DNA from: Madurella fahalii | Taxonomy: Eukaryota; Ascomycota; Sordariomycetes; Sordariales | Reading direction: 5' to 3' | Assembly: GCA_029876055.1 (NCBI GenBank) | Contig: CM056876.1 | Coordinates: 2,976,001-3,040,000 of the forward strand | Length of the DNA stretch: 64,000 nt | Shown here: piece after piece, positions 32,813-44,004 of the stretch | Numbering within the stretch: position 1 is the stretch's first letter | Layout of the letters: the number at the start of each line of letters is the position of its first letter | Position numbers and translations under genes: made by a program | Notes under the pieces: generated by a model | Told to the model about the DNA's origin: nothing | What the model saw: only the letters and a program-made list of their open reading frames with translations | Database searches by the model: none

Positions 32813-32914
32813 ATGTGCTCCTCCCAGCCTCGCTGCTGCAAGTGCGGAGCCATGCTTGTCATCAGCAACTCCTGCGCTCACTGCCGGCACCTTCAGTGCG
32901 GCGAGTGCATTTAG
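32813..32914 (+). CDS. 33-residue Cys-rich zinc-ribbon-like microprotein
   Basis: The ATG at 32,813 sits in good fungal context (ACAAGATG) at the end of a pyrimidine-rich leader and runs 33 codons to TAG. Cysteines fall at 2, 8, 9, 11, 21, 24, 29 and 32, giving three CxxC pairs (8-11, 21-24, 29-32). The first two are spaced like a zinc ribbon, followed by a CxxC tail (HLQCGEC). I have seen short fungal proteins of this kind with the pattern CCxCG...CxxCxHxxCxxC, with no known role. A longer frame in another phase (32,286-33,314) overlaps it but is low-complexity. Metal binding is inferred from spacing only. Confidence 0.55.
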   Translation: MCSSQPRCCKCGAMLVISNSCAHCRHLQCGECI

Positions 32915-34532
32915 ATGCCCGTGCCTTTCCCAGCTTTTGACGGGACTGCAACAAACGGGCGACACCTCGAACCTCCATGGAACCCTTCGTGAACCGTCGA
33001 GCTCCAGAACAACCCCACACAGCCACAAGCCAAGGTTGTCCACCTATGTCGATGCATCGGGCCGCAACAACAATGTCATAGCAACAGGTCACTGCGACGC
33101 GCTTTACCCTGACCGCTTCGGGATCGCATTTAGCGAACGAGGGATAGTAGTTGGGGCTGGCTCTTTATTGGTCCAGAGTCGGGACGGCGAAATTGGCTTA
33201 GGAAACGACCGGGATGGCGTCTCTCTAGGCGCTGCTGACACCCCGATTCGGGAAGAGGGGCGGAATGGATCTAGGATAGGGGTTCTGCGGAAGCAGCGGC
33301 AGTGGGAGCGATGAGCGTTGTACTTTAATCATGTACCAATACGACAGCGACCGGGATGGCTTGACTCGACGCTTTGGAATTGTGGTATCTTGTGTATAGG
33401 CCTTCGTAGCGCCAATGGTTAGCGTTGATTACCCGACAGCCAGATGTGAACCGTGATGAGCAAATTAGGAGCACGAGCAGCCCCCTAAAACAGCCAACTC
33501 CATCCATAGTAACGGCTCATAGGCTAGTAGCATTTACTGCATCCCGAGTTAAGACGTTAATGCGAGCTCAACATATTCTCTAATCACTGCCCCCAGCAGG
33601 GAGAATTCGTCTGAGGGAATAGGCTTAAACAGGAGTGAACAAGTTGAGCTCCCTCGGATGACGAATGGCACATCTTCTCAAACACTCGGCAACGGGAGTT
33701 AATAAACTGTCCGCCGTCTCCTCCTGGACGAAGAAACGGCCCGGCAAATCCAGCGACGGCCGTTGCTCCTCGGAAGAAACTACCCAAACACCACTTAATG
33801 GAAGACTTGCAAGCAAGGCAGAGCTTCTTTTCTCGCTTGATCTAATCCCTGCGCGCATCCGCTTTCCAGAAGTGGTCAATGAAGCTCCCACATCGTTCGA
33901 TCGTAGAGACTCCAAAGCCCCTTCCAGCTTAAAACGCATGAAGAGGATATTTGGCCACCAAACTCGCAGGACCATCGCACGACTAAGCACTTGGCACTGT
34001 GGAGGTTACCATTGGCAACTCGCTCCTTGACTTGGTTGACGCTCCTCTGGTCTTCGCCTGGCGATGCGGACGTAGAAAGAGAGAGCCCTGCTTGGTGTGT
34101 TTGTCTGTGCCTTCCGAGAAAGCGTCCAGCACACGCTAAACAACGTTCCTATACTCGAGGTAAGAGGAATTTCGGATTTCTTTTCCTTTGGCCACCTTCC
34201 TCTCGCATTAATTGTAGCCAACCTGCCTTGGGGACGTCTACAATAACCCCAACTTCCTTCCACGCAAAACTTTCCGTACTCTTCCTCGTTGGCTTCCTCC
34301 AGTGTTGCACAGGCTCCGAGTCTGACTATCTAAGCATCATTTCTGAACCCTACAATACTTATCACCTCAATTTATTCCCCATTATCTTGAACAACCTACA
34401 GCATACCCGATCGTCTTCCCTTTGCGTTGATCTATGGGTTTCCATCTCCTACGCTGCAGGTATTTCTACTGCTCATCGACTTTGCTCTGACAAAACAAAG
34501 AGAAAGAGGGAAAGAGATAAGAAGATCAAATC
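32915..34532. other. Long intergenic stretch
   Basis: It covers the 3' side of the microprotein and the promoter and probable leader (CT-rich, 34,150-34,530) of the GTPase gene. Frames up to 121 codons occur near 33,660-34,030 with no recognisable feature. Confidence 0.45.
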
Positions 34533-37500
34533 ATGGCGCCGAAACGAAAGCCTGCCGCTGCTGCTGGCAACAAACAGTTCAAATCCGACCCTCAATACTC
34601 TTGGCAATCAGCTGGCGAACTGGATCCGCCCGTACGAATCAAGATCCTTGAGGAAACGCTGGAAAAGGCCGCCTCCTATTCCACTGAGGTATTGCGCCTC
34701 ATTAAAGAATACTCAATGAGCGAGGAGCTCCGCAAGTGGTTAGGTGAAGTTGGTGAGTCGCTAGACACTATCTGTCTGCCCGCAATGCTTTCCCATCGCT
34801 GACCTTTGCATAGACGCTCTCAAGGCTGAGCGACTAGACTTCGAGGTCCATGTCGGTGTTCAGGGAGCCACCGGTGCAGGCAAAAGCTCGCTTCTAAGCG
34901 CACTACTCGATTGCAAAGATCTGCTGCCTTCGAACAACGCCGAAGCCGCCACAGCTACCATTTGCAAGGTATTCTACAACCACGATGATGATCCGCGGAA
35001 GGCCTTTCATGCCAAAATTACTTTCCGCAAGCGCCAAGACGTCAAGGAAGAACTTGACAGGTTCTTTGACAGCGTGGTGGAGCGCGATCGTCTGCTACAT
35101 CCCGACACAGCCAAGGATGGGCAGCATGGCGAAGGGGACGAGTACGACAACAACGACGAAAGGGCTAGAGCAGTGGAAGAGCTTAACGACCACATACAGG
35201 ATGTTTCGGACAAGATCAAGGCAGTTTGGGGTTACACCCTGAATCAGCTGGCGAAGATGTCGACTGCAGACCTCTTGACTCCCGACGATCCAACTGCAAA
35301 ACTGTTGTCGTCGACCAAGTCGATATCCAGCTCAGACCAGGAAACTTTCGCCACTGAAATCAAGCCTTACCTCGATTCTACATCCCAGGAGTTCAAAGGA
35401 AAGTCTGGTGCAAAGACAAGGACCATGGCGGTGTGGCCGCTGATCGACCACGTCGACATCTATCTAAAGGCCGACATTCTCAAGGGCGGCATTGTCTTGG
35501 TGGACCTTCCAGGCCTTTCCGACATTGTCGAGAGCCGGGCGGCTGTGGCTAGAAAACACTATCAGAATCTTTCCGTCACCGCTATCGTGGCTCCCTGCGT
35601 CCGGGCGGCTGACGAGAGGACCGCTGTGAACCTGATGACGGAAAACCAAGAACTGAACATGCGGATGGACGGCAAGTTTGACGGTCACAACTTCTGCGTC
35701 GTCCTGTCCAAGACAGATGATATTGACGCTTACGCCGTGGGAAAACGGGAGGGATGGATCGAAGAGGTCAAGGCCATTAGCGATCTCGCCGAAGAATTTC
35801 AGAACTGCGATGCCATCGCCAAAACCTGTAAATCAACGGCTGATTCTCTTCGGAAGGCCAAGAAAGGTGCAAAGGATGAGTCTGAGAGACAAGGCATCGA
35901 GGCCAAGATCAAGAAGCTCAACAAGACCAGAAAACGACAAACTAAAGCCAAAAAGCAGTGCAGAGCCGAGTTTCGAAACCGAAAGGGTGCCCTCTGTCAC
36001 CACTCCATTCAAGCCCGCAACCGCATTCTTGAGAGACGGATTTTGGATCATCTTCGGCAGCGTCAAGAGGCCTTCCTCAGCCACTCACCAGACGCCTCGA
36101 CCGAGTTTACGCCTGCCCAGATATTTCCGGTGAGCATGAAGGCCTACTGGGGTCTGCGTGAAAAGAATGCAACGGCGGTTGAAGGATTTCCGAAACCTGC
36201 CTACACTGGAATCCCGGCCCTCGCTGCCTGGCTACGGGATGCCACAATTCCACACCGAGAGCGACATGTTATCTCCCTTTTGAATCGGTATCGTGGACTC
36301 CTTGACAACATCCAGACTTGGTCCGACGATGAATGCGAGAAGAACAAGGTTCGGCTTTCCGCGGAGCAAATCAAGACCGAGGTCCTTGATCCGATCTGCA
36401 ATCAGCTTCTTCAGGTTTGTCCTATACAACCATCTCGAATTGATTTTGGCACGTTTAAAACAAAAGGGACGCTGGGCCGCTGACTGAACTCGTTTCAGAA
36501 TCTCCAGAAATACGGTCTATCGCTCAAGAAACAGGTTGAGGCGTGCGATCCGCTCAAGAACAAACAGAACGCCCTTAAACAGTGCAGCGAACATTGCAAT
36601 GAGAGAGTCGCACGATGGGTGTTCAGGGACCCTGACAACGCAAATTCCATTTTCAAAATGCATCCGCTAACATTTGCGGCCATCATCAGACGTCAAGGCG
36701 GCGAATTCCTGAGTCGCAGCGGAGGCGCCAAACAGAAATATCACTGGATGGAGGATATGTGAGTGTAACAGCAGCGAGGTCACCGGGCGATTTGAGTACT
36801 GACAACTCTCGTCCCATTGCCCTAGGGCTATGGCGTTTAAGCGCCAGATCGCCGGTTCTTGGAGTAAGGAGCTCCATAAAAACATCCCGGCTTTGAGGGC
36901 TCCAGCGAATACCAAGATCAACGAAATTTGGGACAGGCAGATGAAAGCTCTGACGGCGAATTTGGCAAAGGAATTCCCAGAGGGGAAGAAATACATCATG
37001 GACCGGTCTGGGAGTCTCTCGGCAATCAAGGCCGAAGTCAGGGATTTGGTCGGCAAGGCCCTGATCGACATCTCGCGGACGTCAGCTCAAGTTCATCCAG
37101 ACCTTACGAAGCGCATGGCAGAGAAGTGGGGGCCCGGATTCAGGCTCGCCAACAAGGAAAAGCGTGAGCATCACAAACCCCCAGCCACATATGAAGCCAT
37201 CGTTTTAACGTAGTTTATCCTGCAGCTGGCAGAGGAGTCATGATGAGGCGTCACGGGCGCTTGAAGAAGCACTCTCTACAGAACGGAAAAAAGATCTATC
37301 AGGAATCGGTCCTCGAAATGGAGAAGGAGCTCAAAGCGCACTTCGAAGCGTTCCCTGACACACTTGACGTCGCGTGGAGACGTGGGATCGAGAGACTGCG
37401 AACGCAAACCGGTCACATCATCGCCAAGTTTGTCGAGAACGAGGATCACCGGGGCGATGCCGATGGCGAGAGCAGCAAGATCAGCAAGATTGCCCTCCAA

Positions 37501-37701
37501 AAGCAAGTCCGGAGCGTGCTCATGAGATGGACGGCTGCCTGGGTCACCATCGACCACGACGTAGCCATGGCCGAGAGCACAGCTATCCCTGCCGAGTACG
37601 TGCCTCCGAAGGAGAAGGGAAGCTGGTCGGACAGCGACAGCAGCGGCGAAAGTACCATGGATAACGATTCTAACTCGGAGGATGGCATTGATGAAGTCTA
37701 A
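34533..37701 (+). CDS. Large GTPase, nuclear-GTPase (SLIP-GC/NUGGC)-like, dynamin-type fold
   Basis: There are five exons: 34,533-34,752; 34,814-36,414; 36,499-36,758; 36,826-37,163; 37,226-37,701. The spliced frame closes at 964 residues. The start is basic (MAPKRKPAAAAGNK). Walker A GATGAGKS is at 91-98, switch-type DLPGL at about 304-308, and SKTDD at about 372-376 serves as the nucleotide-specificity motif. Long helical, charged regions follow (ESERQGIEAKIKKLNKTRKR), then a C-terminal stalk-like part and an acidic Ser-rich tail. The layout matches fungal P-loop proteins related to vertebrate nuclear GTPase SLIP-GC and the dynamin superfamily. There is no membrane segment. Substrates are unknown; such proteins are numerous and variable in filamentous fungi. 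It is convergent with the thiolase gene. Confidence 0.78.
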
Positions 37702-38395
37702 GACGGAGGCAAAGACGGAGGTTAAAACCAAGCCGGATTGGAGCGGCTGAATATTGCGACGGGGTTGATAGAGCGGTAACATGGTGCCGTCTGTAACAGT
37801 CTGGCTTATCTGCTGGTTCTTCTGCCTGACTTCACCATCTCGGCGAATCGGCATCTCGCTGATTTCAGCTGCCTATCTGGTTGGAAGCCAAAACATCATT
37901 GCGATCACGCTTAGTTAGGTCGGTAGATAGACCCGAGCAAATGACAAAAAAGGCTATGGGCTTGCATACACGTAACTGTGACCTTGCCACTTCGACATCA
38001 CTAAGAGCGAGTTCCAGACTATCATAATCTCTCCTTAATCTCTAATTAGGTTATCTCCATTATTTTTTCTCCCATTTCTTCGTTCCGTTAAATTGTAATT
38101 GCAATATTAGAAAGACTCTTGCTTGAAACAGGGGTCATTTGTCCACTTCTACATCATTTTTCATGTCCGTTGGACGTTTTCGTTTTGATGTGAGTTCGGG
38201 TGCTCCAAAAAGGACGGGGGGAAGGGCCGGGGATGGACTGGAAGAGGTTCCTATAGTCAAAAGAGGCACTTTCATTTTCAACCCCCCGAAATCCCTTATT
38301 TACACGCAAAACAGTTGCCCTGGTATATATACAGCGCCGCATCCATCATTACACTGTGGTACACGTCACCCGCGACACCCACACATCACGGACCC
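37702..38395. other. Intergenic between convergent genes
   Basis: 3' regions of the GTPase and the thiolase. AT-rich around 38,000-38,130. No gene or RNA was seen. Confidence 0.5.
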
Positions 38396-39655
38396 TCACT
38401 CCCTAACAAACACGCCGGCCATGCCCATGCCCGTACCAATGCACATGCTCACCACACCGACCTCGCCTCCGCTCCGCTGCAGGCCGTGCATAAGCGTGCT
38501 GACCATGCGGGCGCCCGTGGCGCCGAGCGGGTGGCCCAGGGCGATGGCGCCGCCGTCGGGATTGACCTTGGCGTCCTGCCAGTCCCTCTCGAGGCCGAGC
38601 TCGCGCACGCAGTGGATGGCCTGGCTGGCGAAGGCCTCGTTGATCTCCCAGCGGTGGACGTCGGCGGTGGCCAGGCCGAGCTGGCGCAGCAGCTTGGGGA
38701 TGGCGAGGGCCGGGCCGATGCCCATCTCGTCCGGGGCGCAGCCAGCCACGGCGGCGGCGACGAACCGGCCCATGACGCGGTCGGCCAGGCCGAGCCGCGT
38801 GGCCGTGCTCCGCCGCATCAGCAGCGTGGCCGCCGCGCCGTCGCTCACCTGGCTCGAGTTGCCGGCGGTGCTGGCGCCGTCGGGCGCGAAGGCGGGCTTG
38901 AGCTTGGCGAGGCCCTCGAGGCTGGCGTCGGCGCGGATGCCGTCGTCCCGGTCCACGGTGACGGTCCGCTCCTCGCCTACCTTCTTCCCCTGCTTGTCCA
39001 CCTCCTGGAAGCGCGTGGTGACGGGGACGATCTCGGCGTCGAAGGCGCCGGCGTCGCGGGCGCGCGCGGCGCGCCGGTGCGACTCGACGGCGAAGGCGTC
39101 CTGGTCGGCGCGCGACACGCCGTACCGGCTCGCCACGTTCTCGCTCGTCAGCCCCATGGGCATGACGCAGTCGCGCGCGTCCTTGACGGGCGACTCCCTG
39201 AGCGCCGGCCAGGCGTCGACGGGGATGGCCTTGGACCCGTAGTTGCGCGTCATGCTCTCCATGCCCGCGCCGATGCCCACGTCGATCATCTCGGTGCGGA
39301 TCTGCGCCGCCACGAGCGCGATGCTCTGCAGCGACGACGCGCACGCCCGGTTGGCCGTGTACAGCGACGTCGTCGACGGGAAGCCGACGTGGTTCATGGC
39401 CATGCGGGCCGCCTTGGAGCCGCCCAGCTCGCTGAGTACGACGCCCACGGCCACGTCGTCGACGGCGGCCGGGTCCAGCTGCGGGTTCTTGTCGAGCGTG
39501 GCCCGCAGCACCACCGACAGCAGCTCCTCCGGGTAGGCATCCTTGAGCTGGCCGCGGTAGGAGCGGCAGATGGGCGTGCGCAGGGACGAGACGATAACCA
39601 CATCAGTCGGCGCCTTGGCCAAGACGGCCTTGATGCCTCTTGGGAGCACCGTCAT
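38396..39655 (-). CDS. 3-ketoacyl-CoA thiolase (acetyl-CoA C-acyltransferase)
   Basis: A single exon of 419 residues. The enzyme cleaves 3-ketoacyl-CoA with CoA to release acetyl-CoA, the last step of beta-oxidation. The acyl-accepting cysteine lies in NRACASSLQS (Cys105). NEAFA (339-343), GHPLGATGAR (His375) and the second catalytic cysteine in MCIGTG (Cys405) complete the site. The order and spacing are those of the degradative thiolases. Targeting is not obvious: there is no C-terminal SKL-type signal (it ends VFVRE) and the first 20 residues (MTVLPRGIKAVLAKAPTDVV) do not show a standard PTS2. The basic N-terminus could direct it to mitochondria. Very high GC3 creates a long empty antisense frame. 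Confidence 0.92.
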   Translation of the reverse strand: MTVLPRGIKAVLAKAPTDVVIVSSLRTPICRSYRGQLKDAYPEELLSVVLRATLDKNPQLDPAAVDDVAVGVVLSELGGSKAARMAMNHVGFPSTTSLYTANRACASSLQSIALVAAQIRTEMIDVGIGAGMESMTRNYGSKAIPVDAWPALRESPVKDARDCVMPMGLTSENVASRYGVSRADQDAFAVESHRRAARARDAGAFDAEIVPVTTRFQEVDKQGKKVGEERTVTVDRDDGIRADASLEGLAKLKPAFAPDGASTAGNSSQVSDGAAATLLMRRSTATRLGLADRVMGRFVAAAVAGCAPDEMGIGPALAIPKLLRQLGLATADVHRWEINEAFASQAIHCVRELGLERDWQDAKVNPDGGAIALGHPLGATGARMVSTLMHGLQRSGGEVGVVSMCIGTGMGMAGVFVRE

Positions 39656-40415
39656 GTCTGTTCAAGAATTGGTGCCGTTGATATGCGTGTGTGTTTTTAG
39701 TTTGTTCCGGGGAACGTCAAGTGCGAAATTCCCTTGGCTCCGAAATAGGCCGGTTGACGGGAGAAAGGTGCTTCGGCAGTTGAAGTGTGTTGCGAGCTTC
39801 CGGGAAAAGACACAAAACACCAATGGCTTGCTCAAAGACAAGTGCCAAACGCCGGGGGTATCTTCAATTGTAGATAGGGGATAAAGAAAATAAACACAAG
39901 AGAGAAAATTGGAAGAGAACCAGAAGACGCCCTTTGATACCGTCTTCGGCAGCGGTTCATTCGGGATTACTCGTAGCCGCGATGGTGGAGATAGGGCATC
40001 CCGGCAGTGGGGCAAAACACAGAGCAGGGAGGCGAATTCCCCGGGGGGGCGGCAGTGCAACTCGGCAGCGCTGGCATCCCCACCTGCGGGTACCGAACCG
40101 GAAGTGTTCCATGTCTTGACTATCGGATATGATCTAGTCACAGCAATCGAGCATTAGATTCCCAATTCAAGGCCATGTCGGATTCAAATCACTCAAGAGC
40201 CTCGGAGCCAGTCTGGAGGCATCTCATATGCCTTGCACCAAACGCCTGTCCCCGTGTTAACTGCATAATACACAGCACACCCAATGGCCGGTCCGGAAGA
40301 ACCGATCCGGCAGGTATCATAGCCATAACAACCTCGAAACTTTGCACACCCCGTCGTAAACAATGATCAGCATTCTTGAGAGCCCGCTTGGACGGTAACC
40401 CGTGTCCCATGTCAG
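39656..40415. other. Intergenic, thiolase promoter side
   Basis: Upstream region of the thiolase and 3' region of the next minus-strand gene. No feature was recognised. Confidence 0.45.
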
Positions 40416-42146
40416 CTACACCTCGCGGCTGTAGTGTATTCCCAGTCCAATACGACCGGTATCCCGCAACCCACCGGCCTCCCGCAGCTTCTTGGTCGGG
40501 CTCATAACCCGATCTTGTATCGGGAGTCCGTCGGCCTCCACATGCTGCCCGCTGTACTTGCGCTTGCCGTTGGAAAGGCCGCTCTTATTCAGCCCGCCGA
40601 ACAGCTTCGCCTGCAACTTCGCGCTCCTGTCCGCCGCCGCCGGCGTGCCGTCCCGGGAGTTCCCGGCTGAGCTGGCAACGTCAAAGCTCTCGCGGGGGTC
40701 TCGACGGAGCATTTGTGAGGCAGCTTGGCTGGCCTGGCTCTCAAAGACCTCCTCCTCTTCCTCCCCGCCCGACTGCCGCCGTCGCGACGAATGCTGCGAA
40801 CCGCGGGAGACAAAGGACTGCAAAGCTTGGCGGGCCAGTTCTTGGTTATCCTCGGCCGATATTGTGCTCTCCCGGCTCTTGCGGCGCTCTTGGCTCCTAG
40901 ACATGATCGGCGACAGGTTTGGCTTTTCGGACACGAATCGGGAGGTGCGGTACGGCGGCTCGGTTTGAGGCACCAGATCGACCGAAGGAAGAAGCCCATG
41001 CCGTCGGTCATCGCCCCGGCCACGGGGTAGTGGCGTGGTTGGTAGGGAAGACATTGACTGGACGTTCCGGGTGTGCTTGGGGGGGATGCGGGGCGCCGGA
41101 CGATGGCTGCTGGTTGGCGTTGAAGGTGCACTGTTGTTATCTTGGCTGAGAGCCTGGAGCAGAACGGCGAATCCCTCTTGATCCCGATGGCTATCCCTAT
41201 GCGCCGATCGAGGAGTCTGTCGGGGGGTTGCTCGGTGCTGCTGAGGGCTTGTAGTTTGTGCCTTGGGCGTCATGGCCCCGTGAAACATACCTCCAGGGCT
41301 GCAGAGGAGGTGGAAGTGCTCCCGGTTCTCCCGGATGCGGTTCAGCAACATCTCTCTTTCGTCCGTCAGCACGGCAATCTCTTCCTCCTTTTGCTGTATG
41401 ATCTTCCGCGCCGCCTTGATCTTCTTGTGCAGAACATCGTTCTCCTCGAGCGCCTGTTCGTGCAAGACCTTAATCTGCAGATACTTGGCTTGTGTTGACT
41501 CGGATGCCGCGATGATGTCGCGGCGAGCTTGCCGTGCGCACTCGGCTTTTTGCAGGGCCTGGACTTCCTTCCTGGTCATCTCGTGCTCGACGGCGGCACG
41601 TTTCGTATCCTCTTCGGCCCGGATACTGAGCATGTTGTATTGCAGCTTGTGGTGAGCAGCTTCCATCTTGAGTCTCGCCTGCTCGGCCATGCATGCCTGG
41701 AGCATGCTGCGGAGCTCGTCGGCGGAAGCATCGGCAATCTGGTGTGGGGATGGCGAGACAAATTCCGCAGCTACGCTTTCCCTCTTGATGCCGTTGAGGC
41801 CGGTCGCAGGCGGTGAAAATATCCCGGAGCGCTGCGAGCCTAGGTAGCCAAGCGGATTGACCGACGCGGCCCCGGCGGCGTTGGGAAGCTGGGAGGATGG
41901 AGGCGGGGTGAGGGATGACGGAATGACGGCTGGTGCGGCGAGGTCATCGTTGGCCTCAGTCCTGAAAGACGAAGCAGGGTCGTCGATTGGGGAGTTGGGC
42001 GCTTCGGTTGGGGGCATGCTCTGCTGCGACGAGATGATAATGGACTCATCGTCGTGTGGGGTGATAGGGTCGTCGACCAGGGCGGCCCGATCCTGGTCGG
42101 GAACGCCATCAACGAGCTGGGCAGAATGCTCCGAGTCCGACGACAT
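40416..42146 (-). CDS. Coiled-coil protein of unknown function
   Basis: A single exon of 576 residues. The N-terminal third is acidic and disordered (SSDSEHSAQLVDGVPDQDRA). A long coiled coil covers about residues 135-275, with heptad-rich stretches such as ELRSMLQACMAEQARLKMEA and IKAARKIIQQKEEEIAVLTD ending in EREMLLNRIRENREHFHLL. The C-terminal half is Ser/Pro/Arg-rich with many SP/TP sites and ends with MSPTKKLREAGGLRDTGRIG and GLGIHY, a conserved-looking block in filamentous ascomycetes. Database entries of this type often carry a misleading oxidoreductase name, and I see no FAD-binding motif here. A structural or cell-cycle role is possible but unproven. Confidence 0.75.
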   Translation of the reverse strand: MSSDSEHSAQLVDGVPDQDRAALVDDPITPHDDESIIISSQQSMPPTEAPNSPIDDPASSFRTEANDDLAAPAVIPSSLTPPPSSQLPNAAGAASVNPLGYLGSQRSGIFSPPATGLNGIKRESVAAEFVSPSPHQIADASADELRSMLQACMAEQARLKMEAAHHKLQYNMLSIRAEEDTKRAAVEHEMTRKEVQALQKAECARQARRDIIAASESTQAKYLQIKVLHEQALEENDVLHKKIKAARKIIQQKEEEIAVLTDEREMLLNRIRENREHFHLLCSPGGMFHGAMTPKAQTTSPQQHRATPRQTPRSAHRDSHRDQEGFAVLLQALSQDNNSAPSTPTSSHRPAPRIPPKHTRNVQSMSSLPTTPLPRGRGDDRRHGLLPSVDLVPQTEPPYRTSRFVSEKPNLSPIMSRSQERRKSRESTISAEDNQELARQALQSFVSRGSQHSSRRRQSGGEEEEEVFESQASQAASQMLRRDPRESFDVASSAGNSRDGTPAAADRSAKLQAKLFGGLNKSGLSNGKRKYSGQHVEADGLPIQDRVMSPTKKLREAGGLRDTGRIGLGIHYSREV

Positions 42147-42848
42147 GTTGGAGAGGCAAGGCGAGGTGCACTGTCTGTTGATTGTAGATGCTGGATTGGC
42201 AGGGTGAGGAGACGGCTAATATGCGATGTCAAGAAGAGACGCCGCGAGAGGCGGACGTCCGTGTGTGTCTGAGTGTGTGTGTGTCTGTCGATGGCCGCTG
42301 TTGAATGTCGCTAGAACACGTCACTCAGATTTTACGATGGTGACAGGATGGGCCGAGCGGCGCTAGATAGAGCGAGCGACGGGCAAGCGGAAGACAGAGC
42401 GAGAGGTGTGCAGCCTCATGAAGCACTTGCGGCGCGGATGGTCAACAAGTTGACGGGTGCATTGGCGGGCCGCTTGCGTGGAATTGAGGTGGTAATGCTC
42501 GGGTGGAGATGGAGTGCACAGCTTGGTCAGTGTTGCTGGCGGTTGCCCTGTGAAATGAAGAAATTAAACGGGGCTGGCCTCGTTAGGCTAAACCGAAAGC
42601 AGGCTAGCCTTGGAAATACTGCCGCCGTTCACCGGCTTTGCGCCTTGGCTGCGGGGCCGCCCAGCCCAAGCTTTGAGCAAGCTCCCGTCCTCCGCTGCCA
42701 AGGCAAACACGCACATCTGGGAGCTCCAAAGCTCCAGTCAATCATGGCTTTTGGTGGGCTGTAAAACCAACTGATATTACCCAATCTCGCAAACTTCCGA
42801 GGCGGCGCCGAATTCTATAATCTATTACTCGCCGCATCCCTCATCAAT
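42147..42848. other. Intergenic with GT-rich tract
   Basis: Promoter of the coiled-coil gene. It contains a short GT-rich tract (about 42,259-42,286) just upstream of that gene's leader. Nothing else was seen. Confidence 0.45.
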
Positions 42849-43511
42849 CTAAATAAACACCAGCCCAACAGCTGCAGCACCCGCAGCCAGCCCAATCACC
42901 CCCTTTGCAACCGCTCCCGTCGGCACCGCTCCAGCAGTCGACAACGCACTCGACTCGACCGATCCCGAGTCAGTCGGCGCCGAGCCACCCGGCCCATCAA
43001 CAACAGCCGTGACTACCATAACCGTCGTCCTCGCCTGCCCCGTCTCTCCTTGGTCTCCCTCACTAACCTCTCCCGACGCCGATGCCGATGCCGACTCCTC
43101 ACTAGTGCTAACCGACTCCGGCGCACCGGTAACCTCAGCACTCTCGGAGGAACTCTCCTCAACTTTCGACCCCGTCGTCTTCGCCGTCGTCTTGGTCGTC
43201 GTTGCCGCTGTCGTGCTCACAACGTCACCCCCCGCGGTCTTGGTGAACCCGTCCCAGAAGCTAGGCGTGACTGTCTCGGTCCCTTCGTACAACGGACAGC
43301 CGGGCACTGTGGTCTTGGGTGGCGCCCTACCACCGCCGCAGTCGAGGAAGTCGCAGATCTCACCCGTATCGGGGTCATACCAGAGGAGGGAGACGTATCT
43401 GGTCATGTAGGGGACCTCTGTCGAGACACAGCCCTCGAGATTAGTTCGGGCTGCTGCGGGGATGGACAGAAGGGCTGCCGCAGCGAGGAGCTTGGTGATT
43501 ATCGAGGCCAT
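42849..43511 (-). CDS. Secreted, GPI-anchor-type surface protein
   Basis: A single exon of 220 residues. It has a signal peptide (MASIITKLLAAAALLSIPAA), a small Cys-containing domain (TNLEGCVSTEV, then EICDFLDCGGGRAPPKTTVP and GCPLY), a long Ser/Thr/Glu-rich stalk suited to O-glycosylation, and a C-terminal hydrophobic tail (KGVIGLAAGAAAVGLVFI) after small residues, as in GPI-anchored proteins. The motif CDFLDCGGGRAPPKTTVPGC is familiar from fungal proteins often labelled as siderophore-biosynthesis related, but nothing in the sequence shows such an activity. A cell-wall or plasma-membrane location is likely. Confidence 0.72.
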   Translation of the reverse strand: MASIITKLLAAAALLSIPAAARTNLEGCVSTEVPYMTRYVSLLWYDPDTGEICDFLDCGGGRAPPKTTVPGCPLYEGTETVTPSFWDGFTKTAGGDVVSTTAATTTKTTAKTTGSKVEESSSESAEVTGAPESVSTSEESASASASGEVSEGDQGETGQARTTVMVVTAVVDGPGGSAPTDSGSVESSALSTAGAVPTGAVAKGVIGLAAGAAAVGLVFI

Positions 43512-44004
43512 TGTCGCTGTTCAGGTGAGTTTGCTTCTGCTTGGTTCGTGGAGGTACAGGTAGGTAGTGATGGCGTCGCTGGTGGCTGTAGAGACGATGG
43601 TCTAAATGTTACTGAGTTATGAATGAGTGACTGTAATGCAAAAACGAGTGTCGGAGTTGAACAGGAGACAAGAGCCGGTCAAGAGGACAGTGGAAAGGAG
43701 ATGAAGCCCCCCGGAACAAGAAAGTGTTCCTAGCTGGGATGATCCAAATCAGAGCGGGTCAATACGAACTATTTCCAAGGGCTAGACCGACATGGAACAA
43801 CTGCCCAATGCCTCGCGAAATAAGCAACTGAGTCACTTGCCACGGACCATGTCCAGGCCTGAAGTGAGCCACAAACCAAATTCTCCCCCGAAACGCCGTG
43901 ATCCCCGAACAACGAGAACGCGCTCAAGCCTCGCGATGCCGCCTAGCCGCTGATATCGATCCATGTACAGTGACCTCTCATCACTCCCCGATCCATCCTT
44001 GTCA
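43512..44004. other. Intergenic, no gene seen
   Basis: Promoter of the surface protein and 3' region of the multicopper oxidase. No feature was recognised. Confidence 0.45.

Noticed and set aside
32286..33314. 342-codon frame overlapping the microprotein
   Set aside because: Ser/Pro/Thr-rich product of CT- and CA-rich leader DNA, with no domain; the short Cys-rich frame is more protein-like. Not fully excluded.
38315..39700. 461-codon plus-strand open frame opposite the thiolase
   Set aside because: It is the antisense of a very GC-rich conserved gene; its Val/Gly/Arg-rich product has no domain and no start context.
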